Assembly (NCBI RefSeq): GCF_000385135.1
Contig: NZ_ARQM01000013.1
Coordinates: forward strand, 124,001-188,000
From: Promicromonospora sukumoe 327MFSha3.1
Lineage (GTDB): Bacteria > Actinomycetota > Actinomycetes > Actinomycetales > Cellulomonadaceae
Direction: 5' to 3'
Length of the DNA: 64,000 nt
A model generated the notes under the pieces. It had not been told where the DNA came from. It made no database searches and saw nothing but the letters and a program-made list of their open reading frames with translations. How positions within the stretch are numbered: position 1 is the stretch's first letter; each line of letters starts with the position of its first letter. Below, piece after piece: positions 55,952 through 64,000 of this stretch. The position numbers were made by a program, and so were the translations under genes.

Positions 55952-56000
55952 CCGCTGGTCGAGCTCGTCGGGGCCTGGTTTCGACAAGCTCAACCAGCGG
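55952..56000. repeat. Stem-loop of the TTTCGACAAGCTCAACCAGCG dispersed family
   Basis: 14-nt arms (55952-55965 and 55987-56000) with one G-U or mismatch position, between convergent genes; probably a terminator. The right half contains TTTCGACAAGCTCAACC. Confidence 0.65.
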
Positions 56001-56035
56001 CGGCGGCTCAGCGCAGCGGCGGCGGCTCAGCGCAG
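55998..56035. repeat. 19-nt tandem duplication at the end of the TetR gene
   Basis: CGGCGGCGGCTCAGCGCAG occurs at 55998-56016 and 56017-56035. The second copy holds the stop codon of the minus-strand TetR gene (56027-56029); the first is an extra copy of that 3' end. Confidence 0.75.
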
Positions 56036-56599
56036 CGACGTGCGGACGATCCCGGCGACCACGTCCGCGAGGTCACCGGGGATCGGCCGGCCGCCGCTCA
56101 GGTACCGCCGCACCGCGGCGTAGGGCAGGTCGACCACGACCAGCAGGAGCTCGGTCATCGACACGGACGTCTCGGCCCGGACCCGGCGCGTCAGCCCGCG
56201 GATCGCCTCGTTCCAACGCGCCCCCTCGGTCGCCTCGGCGTCCCGGGCGGCCTCCGGCCAGGCGTCGGGCTCGAACCGCGCGCGCCCGGCGAGCAGCGCG
56301 TGCGCGTGCGCGGGCTCCGCCTCGCACCACCGCACGGTGTACGCGGCGAGCGCCGCCGCGGCCTCGACCGGGTCCCCGTCGAACAGCGGGTACGCGTCGC
56401 GGTGGTAGCTCTCGATCGCGCGGTTCCACAGCGCGGCCAGCAGGGCGGGGCGGTCGGGGAACCGGTAGTAGAGGGAGCCGCTCGGCACGCCGGCCTCGCG
56501 GATGACGGCCGCCATCGTGACCTGCGCCGGCCCGCCGTCGCCGAGGATCCGGCCCGCGGCGTCGAGGATCGTCGAGGTGTCGTGGGTCGGGCGCGGCAT
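56027..56599 (-). CDS. TetR-family regulator divergent from a thioesterase gene
   Basis: 190 residues. HTH: SGSLYYRFPDRPALLAALWNRAI is the recognition and linker region (about 36-60). The C-terminal domain resembles TetR_C members with RWCEAEPAHAHALLAGRARFEPDAW. TACCGT (56606-56611) is 6 nt before the ATG, leaderless. A cluster of overlapping TAGAG repeats lies in the gap, suggesting it controls itself and the thioesterase gene. Confidence 0.88.
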   Translation of the reverse strand: MPRPTHDTSTILDAAGRILGDGGPAQVTMAAVIREAGVPSGSLYYRFPDRPALLAALWNRAIESYHRDAYPLFDGDPVEAAAALAAYTVRWCEAEPAHAHALLAGRARFEPDAWPEAARDAEATEGARWNEAIRGLTRRVRAETSVSMTELLLVVVDLPYAAVRRYLSGGRPIPGDLADVVAGIVRTSLR

Positions 56600-56624
56600 G
56601 CGTTGACGGTACTCCAGCGCATCG

Positions 56625-56656
56625 TTAGAGTCCCGCCTCTAGAGAGAGATCTCTAC
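56625..56656. promoter_or_regulatory. Overlapping TAGAG inverted repeats, likely TetR operators
   Basis: TAGAG-N6-CTCTA (56626-56641) and TAGAGA-N4-TCTCTA (56640-56655) share one half-site. They lie 26-57 nt before the thioesterase ATG and 27 nt from the tetR start, so the same factor could control both. Confidence 0.6.
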
Positions 56657-56682
56657 AACTCGCGACCGAGAGGAACCATCCC

Positions 56683-57081
56683 ATGACACTGACCGCCGAC
56701 GACGTCTACGCGGCTGCACCGTTCGTCAGGACGCTCGGTGTCGAGCTCGACCGGATCGAGCCGGAGGCCGTCGTCGCGCGCCTGCCGTACTCGCAGCCGC
56801 TGTCGACGGTCGGCGGCGGCCTGCACGGCGGGGCGCTGATGGGGCTGGCGGACGGCACCGCCGCAGTCTGCGCCGCCGCGAACGGCGGGCCCGGCGCGCT
56901 GCCGGCGACGGTGGACTCGACCACCCATTTCCTGCGTCCCGTCGTGGGCCAGGCCACCGCCACGGCCGTGCCGCTCCGGGCGAGCAGCCGCCAGGTGCTC
57001 GTCGAGGTCCGCGTGACCGACGAGTCCGGCGAGCTGTGCGTGCACGTGCTCCAGACGGTGCGCCTGGTCCACCCGGCATGA
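56683..57081 (+). CDS. PaaI/hotdog-family thioesterase
   Basis: 132 residues, hotdog fold. LPYSQPLSTVGGGLHGGALMGLADGTAAVCA has the HGG motif of PaaI-type acyl-CoA thioesterases, with TVDSTTHFLRPV and VEVRVTDESGELCVHVLQTVRLV. Substrate not predictable. GAGAGGAA precedes ATG 56683. Probably regulated by the divergent TetR. Confidence 0.88.
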   Translation: MTLTADDVYAAAPFVRTLGVELDRIEPEAVVARLPYSQPLSTVGGGLHGGALMGLADGTAAVCAAANGGPGALPATVDSTTHFLRPVVGQATATAVPLRASSRQVLVEVRVTDESGELCVHVLQTVRLVHPA

Positions 57082-57086
57082 CAGCA

Positions 57087-57123
57087 CCGGACCGGGCGAG
57101 CCCCCTGCGCTCTCCCGGTCCGG
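57087..57123. terminator. Hairpin between convergent thioesterase and dipZ genes
   Basis: 10-bp perfect arms (CCGGACCGGG and CCCGGTCCGG) with a 17-nt loop, just after the thioesterase stop and 23 nt before the dipZ stop. Confidence 0.6.
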
Positions 57124-57145
57124 CAAGTCGGTCACGACGGCCCGG

Positions 57146-58957
57146 TCAGCCGAACGTCATCGTGAACACCTGCACGCCGGCCGGGACCTGGAGGCCGACG
57201 AGTCCCTCGGTCGGCTCGTCGCCCTCCAGGACCGGGTAGAGCCGGGGGTTCCCCGAGACGTCGATGCTCCGCGTCTCCTCCCGGCCGTCGATGCTGACCG
57301 TCGCCTCGACGGTTCCCTCACCCCCGAGCACCACGAAGACGTCGGTCGACCGGTAGGCGAGGCGCACGCGGGCGTCGTCGGACACCGCCTCCGCACCCTG
57401 GAAGTCGACCTCCCACGTGCCGCCCAGCGAGAACGTGTCCTGCTGCTGGTCGTCCGCGAGCGTGAACTCCTTGCGGCCCGCCGCGTACCGGGGCTCGCCG
57501 GCATAGTTGATGACGCGCTTGATGGAGAAGTACGTCTCGGGCGTGATCTCGTCGAGCGGCGTCGCGTCCTTGACGGTCGTGGCGCCGGGCAGGTCGACGC
57601 CGGGGTTGGCGTCGGCCAGCAGCTCGCGGATCAGGTTCTCGGTGTCCTGGTACCCGCCCTCGCCGAGCCGGATGTGTCGCACGGTGCCGTCCGCGTCGAT
57701 CAGGTACTGCGCGGGCCAGTAGCGGTTCCGGTACGCCGTCCAGGTCGCGTACGAGTTGTCCTGGGCGATCGGGTACGTCACGCCGAGGTCCTTCGCGCCC
57801 TCGATCACGTTGCGCGTCTCGCGCTCGAACGCGAACTCCGGCGTGTGCACGCCGATCACCTCGAAGCCCTTGCCGACGTCGGCGTACCTGTCGTACCAGG
57901 CGCTGATGTGCGGGATGGACCGCTGGCAGTTGATGCAGGAGTACGTCCAGAAGTCGACGAGCACGACCTCGCCGCGCATCGCCTCGAGCTGGAGCGCCTT
58001 GCCGTCCGGCGTGTTCAGCCACTTGTCGACACCGCGGATCTCCGGCGCCGTTCCGCAGTCCTCCAGCACCGGGGCGCCGTTCGAGCAGTTGGACAGCTCG
58101 CGGTTCTCGTCGGTCACGAGACCGCCGAGGTCGAGTGCCTCGCGCACCGTCTCCGAGGAGTCGATGCGTTGCTGGAGCGCGCCGGTGTAGTCCGGGAGCA
58201 GCCGCTGGATGGCCGCGGGCACGTTGAACGCCAGCGCGACCGCCAGCAGGATGACGACGATGCCGCCACCGGTGCGGATCGCCTTGGTGTGCCGCTGGAA
58301 CGCCTGCACGCGCTCCGCGATCCGGCGTCCGGCCAGGGCGAACAGGAGCAGCGGCAGCGCGGCGCCGACGGCGAACGACACGGTCAGCGCCACCGTCCCG
58401 ACGCCGATGTTGCCCGTCGCGCCGGCGACGGTGATGGCCGCGAGCACCGGCCCGGCGCACGGCACGTACAGCACGCCCAGGCCGAGCCCGAGGATGAACG
58501 CGCCCCGGTCCTGCCGCGCCGCCCCACGCTTGGCCCCGAACGCGGCGATCCGCTGGAAGGGCCGCTCCAGGATCATCTCGAACCGGGGCACGATCATGCC
58601 GATGCCCAGGAGCACGAGCAGGGTGATCCCCGCCCAGCGCAGCAGGTCCTGCGGCAGCCCCAGCGCGGACAGGATCAGGGAGCCCAGCAGCGTGAAGAAG
58701 CTGAAGCTGAGCACCAGCCCGGCGATCACGATGTAGGGCCGCAGCGAGGTGCGCGTGCGGACGGCGGCGTCCGGCCTCGCGGTCGCGACCCCACCCCCGC
58801 CCGGTCCGCCGGACGTCGGCCGGGAGCCCGCGGTGCCGCGGTCGCGCGCCCCCTGGACGCCGCCGGCGAAGAAGATCGCCGGGAGCATCGGGAGGATGCA
58901 CGGCGATATTCCGGTGATCAGGCCGCCGAGCAGGCCGATGACGACGAGGGTTCCCAT
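57146..58957 (-). CDS. dipZ: DipZ: CcdA-like membrane domain fused to thioredoxin-like domain
   Basis: 603 residues. A CcdA/DsbD transmembrane region (about 1-265) with the paired Cys motifs SPCILPMLP and VPCAGPVLAAI carries reducing power outward. A TlpA-type thioredoxin domain (about 315-445) has WTYSCINCQRSIPHISAWY (CxxC). A C-terminal DipZ-type beta domain follows. ATG 58957 is 7 nt from a CCGAAC -10, so the transcript is leaderless. The promoter at 58965-58991 matches SigK type. In M. tuberculosis dipZ lies with the SigK targets mpt83 and mpt70. Confidence 0.94.
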   Translation of the reverse strand: MGTLVVIGLLGGLITGISPCILPMLPAIFFAGGVQGARDRGTAGSRPTSGGPGGGGVATARPDAAVRTRTSLRPYIVIAGLVLSFSFFTLLGSLILSALGLPQDLLRWAGITLLVLLGIGMIVPRFEMILERPFQRIAAFGAKRGAARQDRGAFILGLGLGVLYVPCAGPVLAAITVAGATGNIGVGTVALTVSFAVGAALPLLLFALAGRRIAERVQAFQRHTKAIRTGGGIVVILLAVALAFNVPAAIQRLLPDYTGALQQRIDSSETVREALDLGGLVTDENRELSNCSNGAPVLEDCGTAPEIRGVDKWLNTPDGKALQLEAMRGEVVLVDFWTYSCINCQRSIPHISAWYDRYADVGKGFEVIGVHTPEFAFERETRNVIEGAKDLGVTYPIAQDNSYATWTAYRNRYWPAQYLIDADGTVRHIRLGEGGYQDTENLIRELLADANPGVDLPGATTVKDATPLDEITPETYFSIKRVINYAGEPRYAAGRKEFTLADDQQQDTFSLGGTWEVDFQGAEAVSDDARVRLAYRSTDVFVVLGGEGTVEATVSIDGREETRSIDVSGNPRLYPVLEGDEPTEGLVGLQVPAGVQVFTMTFG

Positions 58958-58964
58958 GTGGCGG

Positions 58965-58991
58965 GTTCGGCGCCCCGGCCGATCCGGATGG
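58965..58991 (-). promoter_or_regulatory. SigK-type promoter of dipZ
   Basis: CCATCC (58986-58991), exactly 15 nt, CCGAAC (58965-58970) on the minus strand. Seven nt separate -10 and ATG. Confidence 0.82.
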
Positions 58992-59051
58992 GTGCAGGAG
59001 CCGTCGCCGCCCCGGTTTCCGGCGGCCGGGAGAACTGGATCACATCCACCC

Positions 59052-59078
59052 CCATCCGGGGAGCCGACGGCTCCGAAC
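59052..59078 (+). promoter_or_regulatory. SigK-type promoter of the fasciclin gene
   Basis: CCATCC (59052-59057), 15 nt, CCGAAC (59073-59078). The leader to ATG 59133 is about 50 nt. The dipZ promoter faces away 60 nt to the left. Confidence 0.82.
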
Positions 59079-59132
59079 CCCGGTCAAGACGCCCCGTGAG
59101 ACGCGGGGTGACGCCACACCGAGGAGAGACCG

Positions 59133-59813
59133 ATGAACGCTCGAACCCGCACGTCCTACGCCGTCGCCGGTATCGCCACGCTGGCCATGCTCGGCCTCTC
59201 GGCCTGCAGCATGGACTCGTCGGGCGGAGACACCGGGTCCGAAGACACCGCGGCTTCCGAAGAGACCACCGAGCCCATGGACGAGGAGACGGCCACGGAC
59301 GACGCCATGGCCGACCCGGCCGCGAACCTCGTGGGCCCGGGCTGTGCCGACTACGCCGAGCAGGTGCCGGACGGCCCCGGCTCGGTCACCGGCATGTCCA
59401 CCGACCCGGTGGCCGTGGCGGCCTCCAACAACCCGCTGCTGAAGACGCTGGTGTCGGCCGTCAGTGGTGAGGTCAACCCCGACGTGAACCTCGTGGACAC
59501 GCTGAACGGTGACGAGTTCACCGTGTTCGCCCCGGTGGACGACGCCTTCAAGGCGATCGACTCCAAGACCATGGACACCCTGTCCACGGACAGCGACCTG
59601 CTGACCTCGATCCTCACGTACCACGTGGTGCCCGGCCAGCTCACGCCCGACCAGGTGGTCGGCGAGCAGACCACCGTCGAGGGCGACACCATCGAGGTGT
59701 CCGGTAGCGGCGACGAGCTCAAGGTGAACGACGCGAACGTGATCTGCGGTGGCGTGATGACGCAGAACGCGACCGTCTACCTGATCGACTCGGTGCTCAT
59801 GCCGCCGATGTGA
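59133..59813 (+). CDS. Fasciclin-domain lipoprotein, MPT83/MPT70-like
   Basis: 226 residues. Lipobox LSAC (Cys25), a Ser/Thr/Glu/Asp-rich linker (25-70), then one fasciclin (FAS1) domain (about 90-226): [72 protein letters not shown]. Two Cys ([15 protein letters not shown]) match those forming the disulfide in MPT70/83. That fits the linked DipZ thiol pathway. GAGGAGA precedes ATG 59133. The SigK-type promoter implies induction when RskA is inactivated. Confidence 0.93.
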   Translation: MNARTRTSYAVAGIATLAMLGLSACSMDSSGGDTGSEDTAASEETTEPMDEETATDDAMADPAANLVGPGCADYAEQVPDGPGSVTGMSTDPVAVAASNNPLLKTLVSAVSGEVNPDVNLVDTLNGDEFTVFAPVDDAFKAIDSKTMDTLSTDSDLLTSILTYHVVPGQLTPDQVVGEQTTVEGDTIEVSGSGDELKVNDANVICGGVMTQNATVYLIDSVLMPPM

Positions 59814-59825
59814 TCCACCAGCGGT

Positions 59826-59871
59826 AACGAGAGAGGGCGCCCGTCCAGCCGGACGGGCGCCCTCTCTCGTT
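59826..59871. terminator. Bidirectional terminator
   Basis: Perfect 21-bp arms (AACGAGAGAGGGCGCCCGTCC and complement) with AGCC loop, between the fasciclin gene and rskA. Confidence 0.88.
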
Positions 59872-59912
59872 CGTGCTCGTTGTACTTTGCTCGTCGTCCC
59901 GGCCGGGCCGGG

Positions 59913-60776
59913 TCAGGCGCCCAGCACCACGATCGGCGCGGTCGTGGGCTCCTCGGAACCCGACTCCGGCTCGACCGACACGGCCATGCCCACGCCGTGC
60001 TCCCCCTGGACGAGCGCGGTCGCCTGGTCACCCCGCAGCGCGAGCAGGCCAGCGGAAGAGACGCTGCCGTCGCCCTCCACCACCCAGAGCTGGTAGGCCT
60101 TGTCCGGATCGAGCTCCGGGAGCCCCTCGGCGTGGAAGAACATGTCGTCGCCCGAGACCAGCACCGACGCCTCGCCGCCGCCCTCGACGGAGGCCCGCAG
60201 CACCGCGCTGTCCGGGTCGGCCAGCATCTCGGAGACCACCTGCGCCTGCTCCTGCAGGCGGTCGCGCTCGGCGGTCACCTGCACGGCGATCGTCGACGGC
60301 ACCGCGATGGCGGCCACCGCGGCGACCGCGGCCACGGCCGTGCCCCAGCGCCGACGACGCCGCCTGCGGGCGTCGAGGTCGACGACGTCGGCACCCGACG
60401 CCCGACCGGGCGCCGCCACCGACGACGCCGGACCGCTCGTCGCCGCCGTCGACCCACCGGCCGACGGCGAGCCGCCGCCGGGTGCGGATTCCGGGACCGG
60501 CGTGCCCGCCGTCCGGTCGTGGACTTGCGGCGTGCCCTGCACCTGGGCGAGCACGCTCGACCGCAGCGCGGCGGGCGGCTCGGCCTCGACCACGAACGCC
60601 GCGAGCACGTCGCGGTACTCGTCCAGCGCCCGGCGCGCGTCGGCGTCGGACGCCAGGAGCCGCTCGACCGCCTGACGCTCGACGTGGTCGAGCGCGTCCA
60701 TGGCGTACCCGGGCAGCAGGTCCCACACGTCGTCGGGCACGCCGCCCGGGCCGGTCGCAGTTGTCTGGTCAGCCAT
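59913..60776 (-). CDS. rskA: Anti-sigma factor RskA
   Basis: 287 residues. The N-terminal sigma-binding domain (about 12-80; DDVWDLLPGYAMDALDHVERQAVERLLASDADARRALDEYRDVLAAF) is followed by a low-complexity linker, one membrane helix (about 144-167), and an extracytoplasmic RskA-C domain (KAYQLWVVEGDGSVSSAGLLALRG). It holds SigK inactive at the membrane until regulated proteolysis. ATG 60776 overlaps the sigK end by 8 nt, so the pair is coupled. Confidence 0.93.
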   Translation of the reverse strand: MADQTTATGPGGVPDDVWDLLPGYAMDALDHVERQAVERLLASDADARRALDEYRDVLAAFVVEAEPPAALRSSVLAQVQGTPQVHDRTAGTPVPESAPGGGSPSAGGSTAATSGPASSVAAPGRASGADVVDLDARRRRRRRWGTAVAAVAAVAAIAVPSTIAVQVTAERDRLQEQAQVVSEMLADPDSAVLRASVEGGGEASVLVSGDDMFFHAEGLPELDPDKAYQLWVVEGDGSVSSAGLLALRGDQATALVQGEHGVGMAVSVEPESGSEEPTTAPIVVLGA

Positions 60777-61434
60777 GACGCACCCCCAGGCAGTCGCGGA
60801 GCCGGTTGAGGCCGTCGCGGATCCGACTCTTGACGGTGGGCAGGGCCTTGTCGAGCTGCTCGGCGACCTCGCGGTAGGTCAGGCCGCCGTAGTACGCGAC
60901 CACAACCGCCTCACGCTGGGTCGGGGTCAGCCCCTCGATGCACCGGCGCACGGCCGAGCCCTCCAGGCGCCGCTCGACGTCCTCGACCACCACGTCCCGC
61001 GCGGACTCGTTGGTCCGCAGGTCGGTGTCGCGCTGGTCCCGGTCGCGGTGCGCCTGCTCCGAGCGGACGCGGTCCACCGCGCGCCGGCGCGCGAGCGTCG
61101 CAACCCAGGTGCGGGCGGAGCCGCGCGCGGCGTCGAACCGCGACGCCGTCTGCCACACCTCCACCATCACCTCCTGGGTCACCTCGGCCGCATGATCGGG
61201 GTCACGCAGGATCCCGAGCGATGCGCCGTAGGCTACCGGGCCCAGCGCGTCGTAGACGGGCGCGAAGGACGCGGGATCGCCGTCGGCGCACGCCACGAGG
61301 AGTGCGTCGACGGCATCGTGCGACGAGGTCCGGACAGGTGGTGAGGCCACCTTCTCAGTCTGCCCCACGAACACCCTTCGTCTGGTCGGCGACATGGCAT
61401 TCGGCACGAATGGTTGGTTCAGCACGATGGTCAT
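60769..61434 (-). CDS. sigK: ECF sigma factor SigK
   Basis: 221 residues. Sigma region 2: PVYDALGPVAYGASLGILRDPDHAAEVTQEVMVEVWQTASRFDAARGSARTWVATLARRRAVDRVRSEQAHR. Region 4: LTPTQREAVVVAYYGGLTYREVAEQLDKALPTVKSRIRDGLNRLR. The ATG 61434 start has GGTGAGGACCGG upstream; ATG 61395 is an alternative. Its promoter (61505-61531) has the same hexamers as dipZ and the fasciclin gene, so it is autoregulated. Name assigned from synteny with rskA, dipZ and MPT83-like genes. Confidence 0.92.
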   Translation of the reverse strand: MTIVLNQPFVPNAMSPTRRRVFVGQTEKVASPPVRTSSHDAVDALLVACADGDPASFAPVYDALGPVAYGASLGILRDPDHAAEVTQEVMVEVWQTASRFDAARGSARTWVATLARRRAVDRVRSEQAHRDRDQRDTDLRTNESARDVVVEDVERRLEGSAVRRCIEGLTPTQREAVVVAYYGGLTYREVAEQLDKALPTVKSRIRDGLNRLRDCLGVRHG

Positions 61435-61504
61435 CCGGTCCTCACCACCCTCCGGAGCTCCGCACGCATGGTCCTGCGCAGCACCGGACGGCCCTGCTCA
61501 GGGG

Positions 61505-61531
61505 GTTCGGCGCCGAGCCGGTCCTGGATGG
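61505..61531 (-). promoter_or_regulatory. SigK-type autoregulatory promoter of sigK-rskA
   Basis: CCATCC (61526-61531), 15 nt, CCGAAC (61505-61510) on the minus strand. About 70 nt separate it from the sigK ATG. Third identical promoter of this type within 2.6 kb. Confidence 0.82.
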
Positions 61532-61553
61532 GGCGAGGCCGGGGTGACCCGCG

Positions 61554-62768
61554 TCACCAGTCGTGCACGGACCCGTCCTGCAGGCGGTTGACCGGCAGGT
61601 AGCCGGGCTCGTACGGGTGCGCGGCCGCCAGCTCCTCGTCCAGCTCGACCCCGATGCCCGGGGCCTCGCCCGGGTGCAGGTGGCCGTCCTCGAACGTGTA
61701 CGCGTGCCGGAAGACCTCGTTGGTGAGGTCGGTGTGGCCCGAGTACTCCTGGATGCCGAAGTTGTGGATCGCCAGGTCGAGGTGGATCGCCGCGGCCATG
61801 CCCACCGGCGAGATGTCCTCCGGACCGTGGATCGCGCTCTTGATCCCGCGCTGCCCTGCGTAGTCGAACAGCTTCTTCATGGGGCTCACGCCGCCGAAGT
61901 GCGTGACGGCGGAGCGCACGTAGTCGATCAGTCGGTCGTCGATCAGGGTCTGGTAGTCGAACACGGTGTTGAACACCTCACCGATCGCCAGCGGGGTGGT
62001 CGTGTGCTGCCGCACCAGGCGCAGGGCCTCCTGGTCCTCGGCGGGCGTGCAGTCCTCCAGCCAGAACAGGTCGTAGGGCTCCAGGTCCTTGCCGAGCCGG
62101 GCCGCCTCGATCGGGGACAGCCGGTGGTGCGCGTCGTGCAGCAGCGGCAGGTCCGGGCCGAACTCGTTGCGCACGGCCTCGAAGACCTTCGGGATGTAGC
62201 GCAGGTAGGCGGCGGTGTCCCAGTCCTCGACGGCCGGCCGGGCCAGCACGTCGGGCGCCGAGCCGTCGTCCGACGTCGTGGTGTGCACGCCGTAGACCGA
62301 CTTGAGGCCCGGCACGCCGCTCTGGATGCGGATGCTCTGGTAGCCGCGCTCCTGGAGCGCCCGCACCGAGTCGAAGATCTCGGGCAGGCTGGAGCCGTTC
62401 GCGTGCCCGTAGGCGCGGACCCGGTCGCGGCTCGCGCCGCCCAGGAGCTGGTACAGCGGCAGGCCGGCGACCTTGGCCTTGATGTCCCACAGCGCGACGT
62501 CGACGGCGGCGATCGCGGCCATCGTCACCGGGCCACGGCGCCAGTAGGCGCCCCGGTACAGGTACTGCCAGGTGTCCTCGATGCGGTGCGGGTCGCGCCC
62601 GATCAGGAGCGGCGCCACGTGGTCGCGCAGGTAGCTGACCACGGCCAGCTCGCGGCCGTTCAGGGTGGCGTCGCCCAGCCCGGTCACCCCGTCGTCGGTG
62701 GTGATCTGGAGCGTGACGAAGTTACGGCCGGGCGAGGTGACGACGACCTTCGCGTCGACGATCTTCAT
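61554..62768 (-). CDS. manD: ManD-type mannonate dehydratase (enolase superfamily)
   Basis: 404 residues, the usual size. Converts D-mannonate to 2-keto-3-deoxygluconate. Family features: [22 protein letters not shown] (MD superfamily start), [82 protein letters not shown] (metal ligands Asp, Glu), AIGEVFN (Glu), and [19 protein letters not shown] (His/Pro). Downstream of two sugar ABC permease genes on the same strand, so uronic acid or mannonate use is likely. Confidence 0.9.
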   Translation of the reverse strand: MKIVDAKVVVTSPGRNFVTLQITTDDGVTGLGDATLNGRELAVVSYLRDHVAPLLIGRDPHRIEDTWQYLYRGAYWRRGPVTMAAIAAVDVALWDIKAKVAGLPLYQLLGGASRDRVRAYGHANGSSLPEIFDSVRALQERGYQSIRIQSGVPGLKSVYGVHTTTSDDGSAPDVLARPAVEDWDTAAYLRYIPKVFEAVRNEFGPDLPLLHDAHHRLSPIEAARLGKDLEPYDLFWLEDCTPAEDQEALRLVRQHTTTPLAIGEVFNTVFDYQTLIDDRLIDYVRSAVTHFGGVSPMKKLFDYAGQRGIKSAIHGPEDISPVGMAAAIHLDLAIHNFGIQEYSGHTDLTNEVFRHAYTFEDGHLHPGEAPGIGVELDEELAAAHPYEPGYLPVNRLQDGSVHDW

Positions 62769-62829
62769 GCGGAAACCTTCTTGTCGGTGGTGCGGGGAAG
62801 AGTGGTGCGGGCGTCTGCCCTCGGCAGTG

Positions 62830-63645
62830 TCAGCCCTTGGTGGCGCCGGCGGTGAGACCCGCCACGAGGAAACGCTGCCCGAAGATCGCGGCCAGCAGCA
62901 CCGGCACGGTCATCAGGGTCGCGGCGGCCATGAGCCCGCCCCAGTCGGTGCTGGCGTAGGACATGAAGTTGAACAGCAGCACGGGCATCGTCATGGTGCG
63001 CTCGTCCGCGAGGATCAGCGCGAAGATGAAGTTGTTCCAGCTGAAGATGAACGCCAGCACCGCGGCCGACGCCGTGCCGGGCGCCGCGAGCGGCAGCGCG
63101 ATCCGCAGGAACGCCCCGAAGGCGGAGAGGCCGTCGGTCCGGGCGGCGTCCTCGAGCTCGACCGGCAGGCTCTCGAAGAAGCCGATCATGATCCACAGGA
63201 TCAGCGGCACCGAGACGAACATGTGGCTCAGGATCAGCACGAGGTGGCTGCCCACCAGGCCGAGCTGCGCGAACATGTAGTACCAGGGCACGAGCAGCGA
63301 GATGGCCGGGATGATGCGGGCCACGAGCACGATCGAGCCGGTGCGCCGCATCCGGAACCGCCCGACCGCCCAGGCGGCCGGCACGGCGACAACCACGCTG
63401 AGCGCCGTCGAGACGACGCCGACCAGCATGGAGTTGCCGAACGAGTGCACGAGGGCGCCGTCGGCCAGGACGTTGCGGAAGTTGTCCCAGGTGGGCGAGA
63501 AGACCAGGCCGACCGTCGGGTCGGTGACCTGCACGTTCGTCTTGAAGGCGGCGGCGATCATCCAGATGATCGGCAGCGAGATCACGGCGCACACGACAGT
63601 GATCAGCACACCGCGCAGGACCTTGAAGCTGGTGGTGGCGCTCAC
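62830..63645 (-). CDS. Carbohydrate ABC permease, MalG type
   Basis: 271 residues, six membrane helices. The EAA loop reads [28 protein letters not shown] (about 185-212), the ATPase docking site. Starts [36 protein letters not shown] 63645 overlaps the upstream stop (GTGA). It forms the transporter with the partial MalF-type gene and feeds ManD downstream by 61 nt. Confidence 0.93.
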   Translation of the reverse strand: MSATTSFKVLRGVLITVVCAVISLPIIWMIAAAFKTNVQVTDPTVGLVFSPTWDNFRNVLADGALVHSFGNSMLVGVVSTALSVVVAVPAAWAVGRFRMRRTGSIVLVARIIPAISLLVPWYYMFAQLGLVGSHLVLILSHMFVSVPLILWIMIGFFESLPVELEDAARTDGLSAFGAFLRIALPLAAPGTASAAVLAFIFSWNNFIFALILADERTMTMPVLLFNFMSYASTDWGGLMAAATLMTVPVLLAAIFGQRFLVAGLTAGATKG

Positions 63646-64000
63646 GAGGCGCTCCTCTCGGTGCGGCGCCGCAGCACGACCACGATCGCGACGATGAACA
63701 GCGTGAACAGGACCAGCACCGCGGAGGCCAGGCCGTACTCCTGGTAGTCGAAGGTGAGGCCGTAGGCGTAGACGTTCAGCGTCTCGGCCTCGAAGTCCGA
63801 TCCGCCGCCCGGCCCCTTGGTCGCGTAGATCAGGTCGAACGTCTTCAGGGCGTCGACGCCGCGGAGCACGAGCGCCGTCAGGATGGTGGTGCGGAGCATC
63901 GGCAGGATGATGTGCACGAACCGCTGCCAGGCGTTGGCGCCGTCGACGCGGGCAGCCTCCTCCGGCTCCTCGGGCAGGGTGGTCAGGCCCGCGAGCAGCA
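63642..64000 (-). CDS. Carbohydrate ABC permease, MalF type (partial, start beyond window)
   Basis: The visible 119 C-terminal codons contain the EAA motif PEEAARVDGANAWQRFVHIILP (with E-A-A and a following G), KTFDLIYATKGPGGGSDFEAETLNVYAYGLTF, and two membrane helices. Stop overlaps the MalG-type start by 4 nt. The 5' end and the ATPase/binding-protein genes lie outside. Confidence 0.92.
   Translation of the reverse strand, partial: LLAGLTTLPEEPEEAARVDGANAWQRFVHIILPMLRTTILTALVLRGVDALKTFDLIYATKGPGGGSDFEAETLNVYAYGLTFDYQEYGLASAVLVLFTLFIVAIVVVLRRRTERSAS

Overview
This is a high-GC actinobacterial chromosome segment, most likely from the Micrococcales (Cellulomonadaceae/Promicromonosporaceae type). 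Gene content, near-saturated G/C at third codon positions, many leaderless start codons and local gene order support this; the genus is an inference. Much of the window follows the order known from Mycobacterium tuberculosis around Rv1002c-Rv1020: mfd, a TetR regulator, glmU, prs, rplY, pth, ispE, rsmA, rpfB, tatD, metG, rsmI and the protein mannosyltransferase gene. It is interrupted by accessory blocks.

Layout. 1-2.8 kb: a HipBA toxin-antitoxin pair and an amino-acid-type ABC substrate-binding lipoprotein. 2.9-6.5 kb: mfd. 6.6-11.1 kb: a membrane acyltransferase and an operon of an MFS transporter, a TolB-like beta-propeller and a lipoprotein. 11.2-15.1 kb: a 1316-residue secreted multidomain protein. 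15.3-21.0 kb: pth, rplY, a GT2-GtrA glycosyltransferase, prs, glmU and tRNA-Gln(UUG). 21.1-34.9 kb: an accessory block with TetR, an unannotated 27-residue amphipathic peptide gene with its own promoter and terminator, a methyltransferase, a divergent MarR/dehydrogenase pair, a CynX-type transporter, lysine 6-transaminase (lat), an LD-carboxypeptidase, Lrp, an ABC-F protein, and a CE7 esterase followed by a catalytically dead paralogue. 35.0-44.1 kb: ispE, rsmA, three tandem RpfB-like proteins, tatD and metG. 44.2-51.7 kb: an AbiEii-type nucleotidyltransferase pair, a sugar dehydrogenase lipoprotein, a nicotinamidase-like hydrolase, PMT, rsmI and a GH20 hexosaminidase. 51.7-57.1 kb: a cell-wall-binding-repeat lipoprotein, TetR with Ohr/OsmC, an AlkC-like repair protein, and TetR with a thioesterase. 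57.1-61.5 kb: dipZ, a fasciclin lipoprotein, rskA and sigK. 61.5-64 kb: a ManD-type mannonate dehydratase and sugar ABC permeases, cut by the window end.

The most coherent module is dipZ / fasciclin / rskA / sigK. The three transcription units all carry the same promoter, CCATCC-N15-CCGAAC, which resembles the reported mycobacterial SigK consensus. In M. tuberculosis the equivalent genes (sigK-rskA and mpt83-dipZ-mpt70) lie at separate loci; here they form one self-contained circuit. Other regulatory logic visible directly includes a 26-nt near-palindrome over the ohr promoter beside its tetR, a MarR-type operator between divergent genes, direct repeats at the lat promoter, and a shared promoter element plus shared leader block in front of two of the three rpfB-like genes. 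Several long intergenic palindromes (40-62 nt) recur; some are plain terminators and others sit where a terminator makes little sense.
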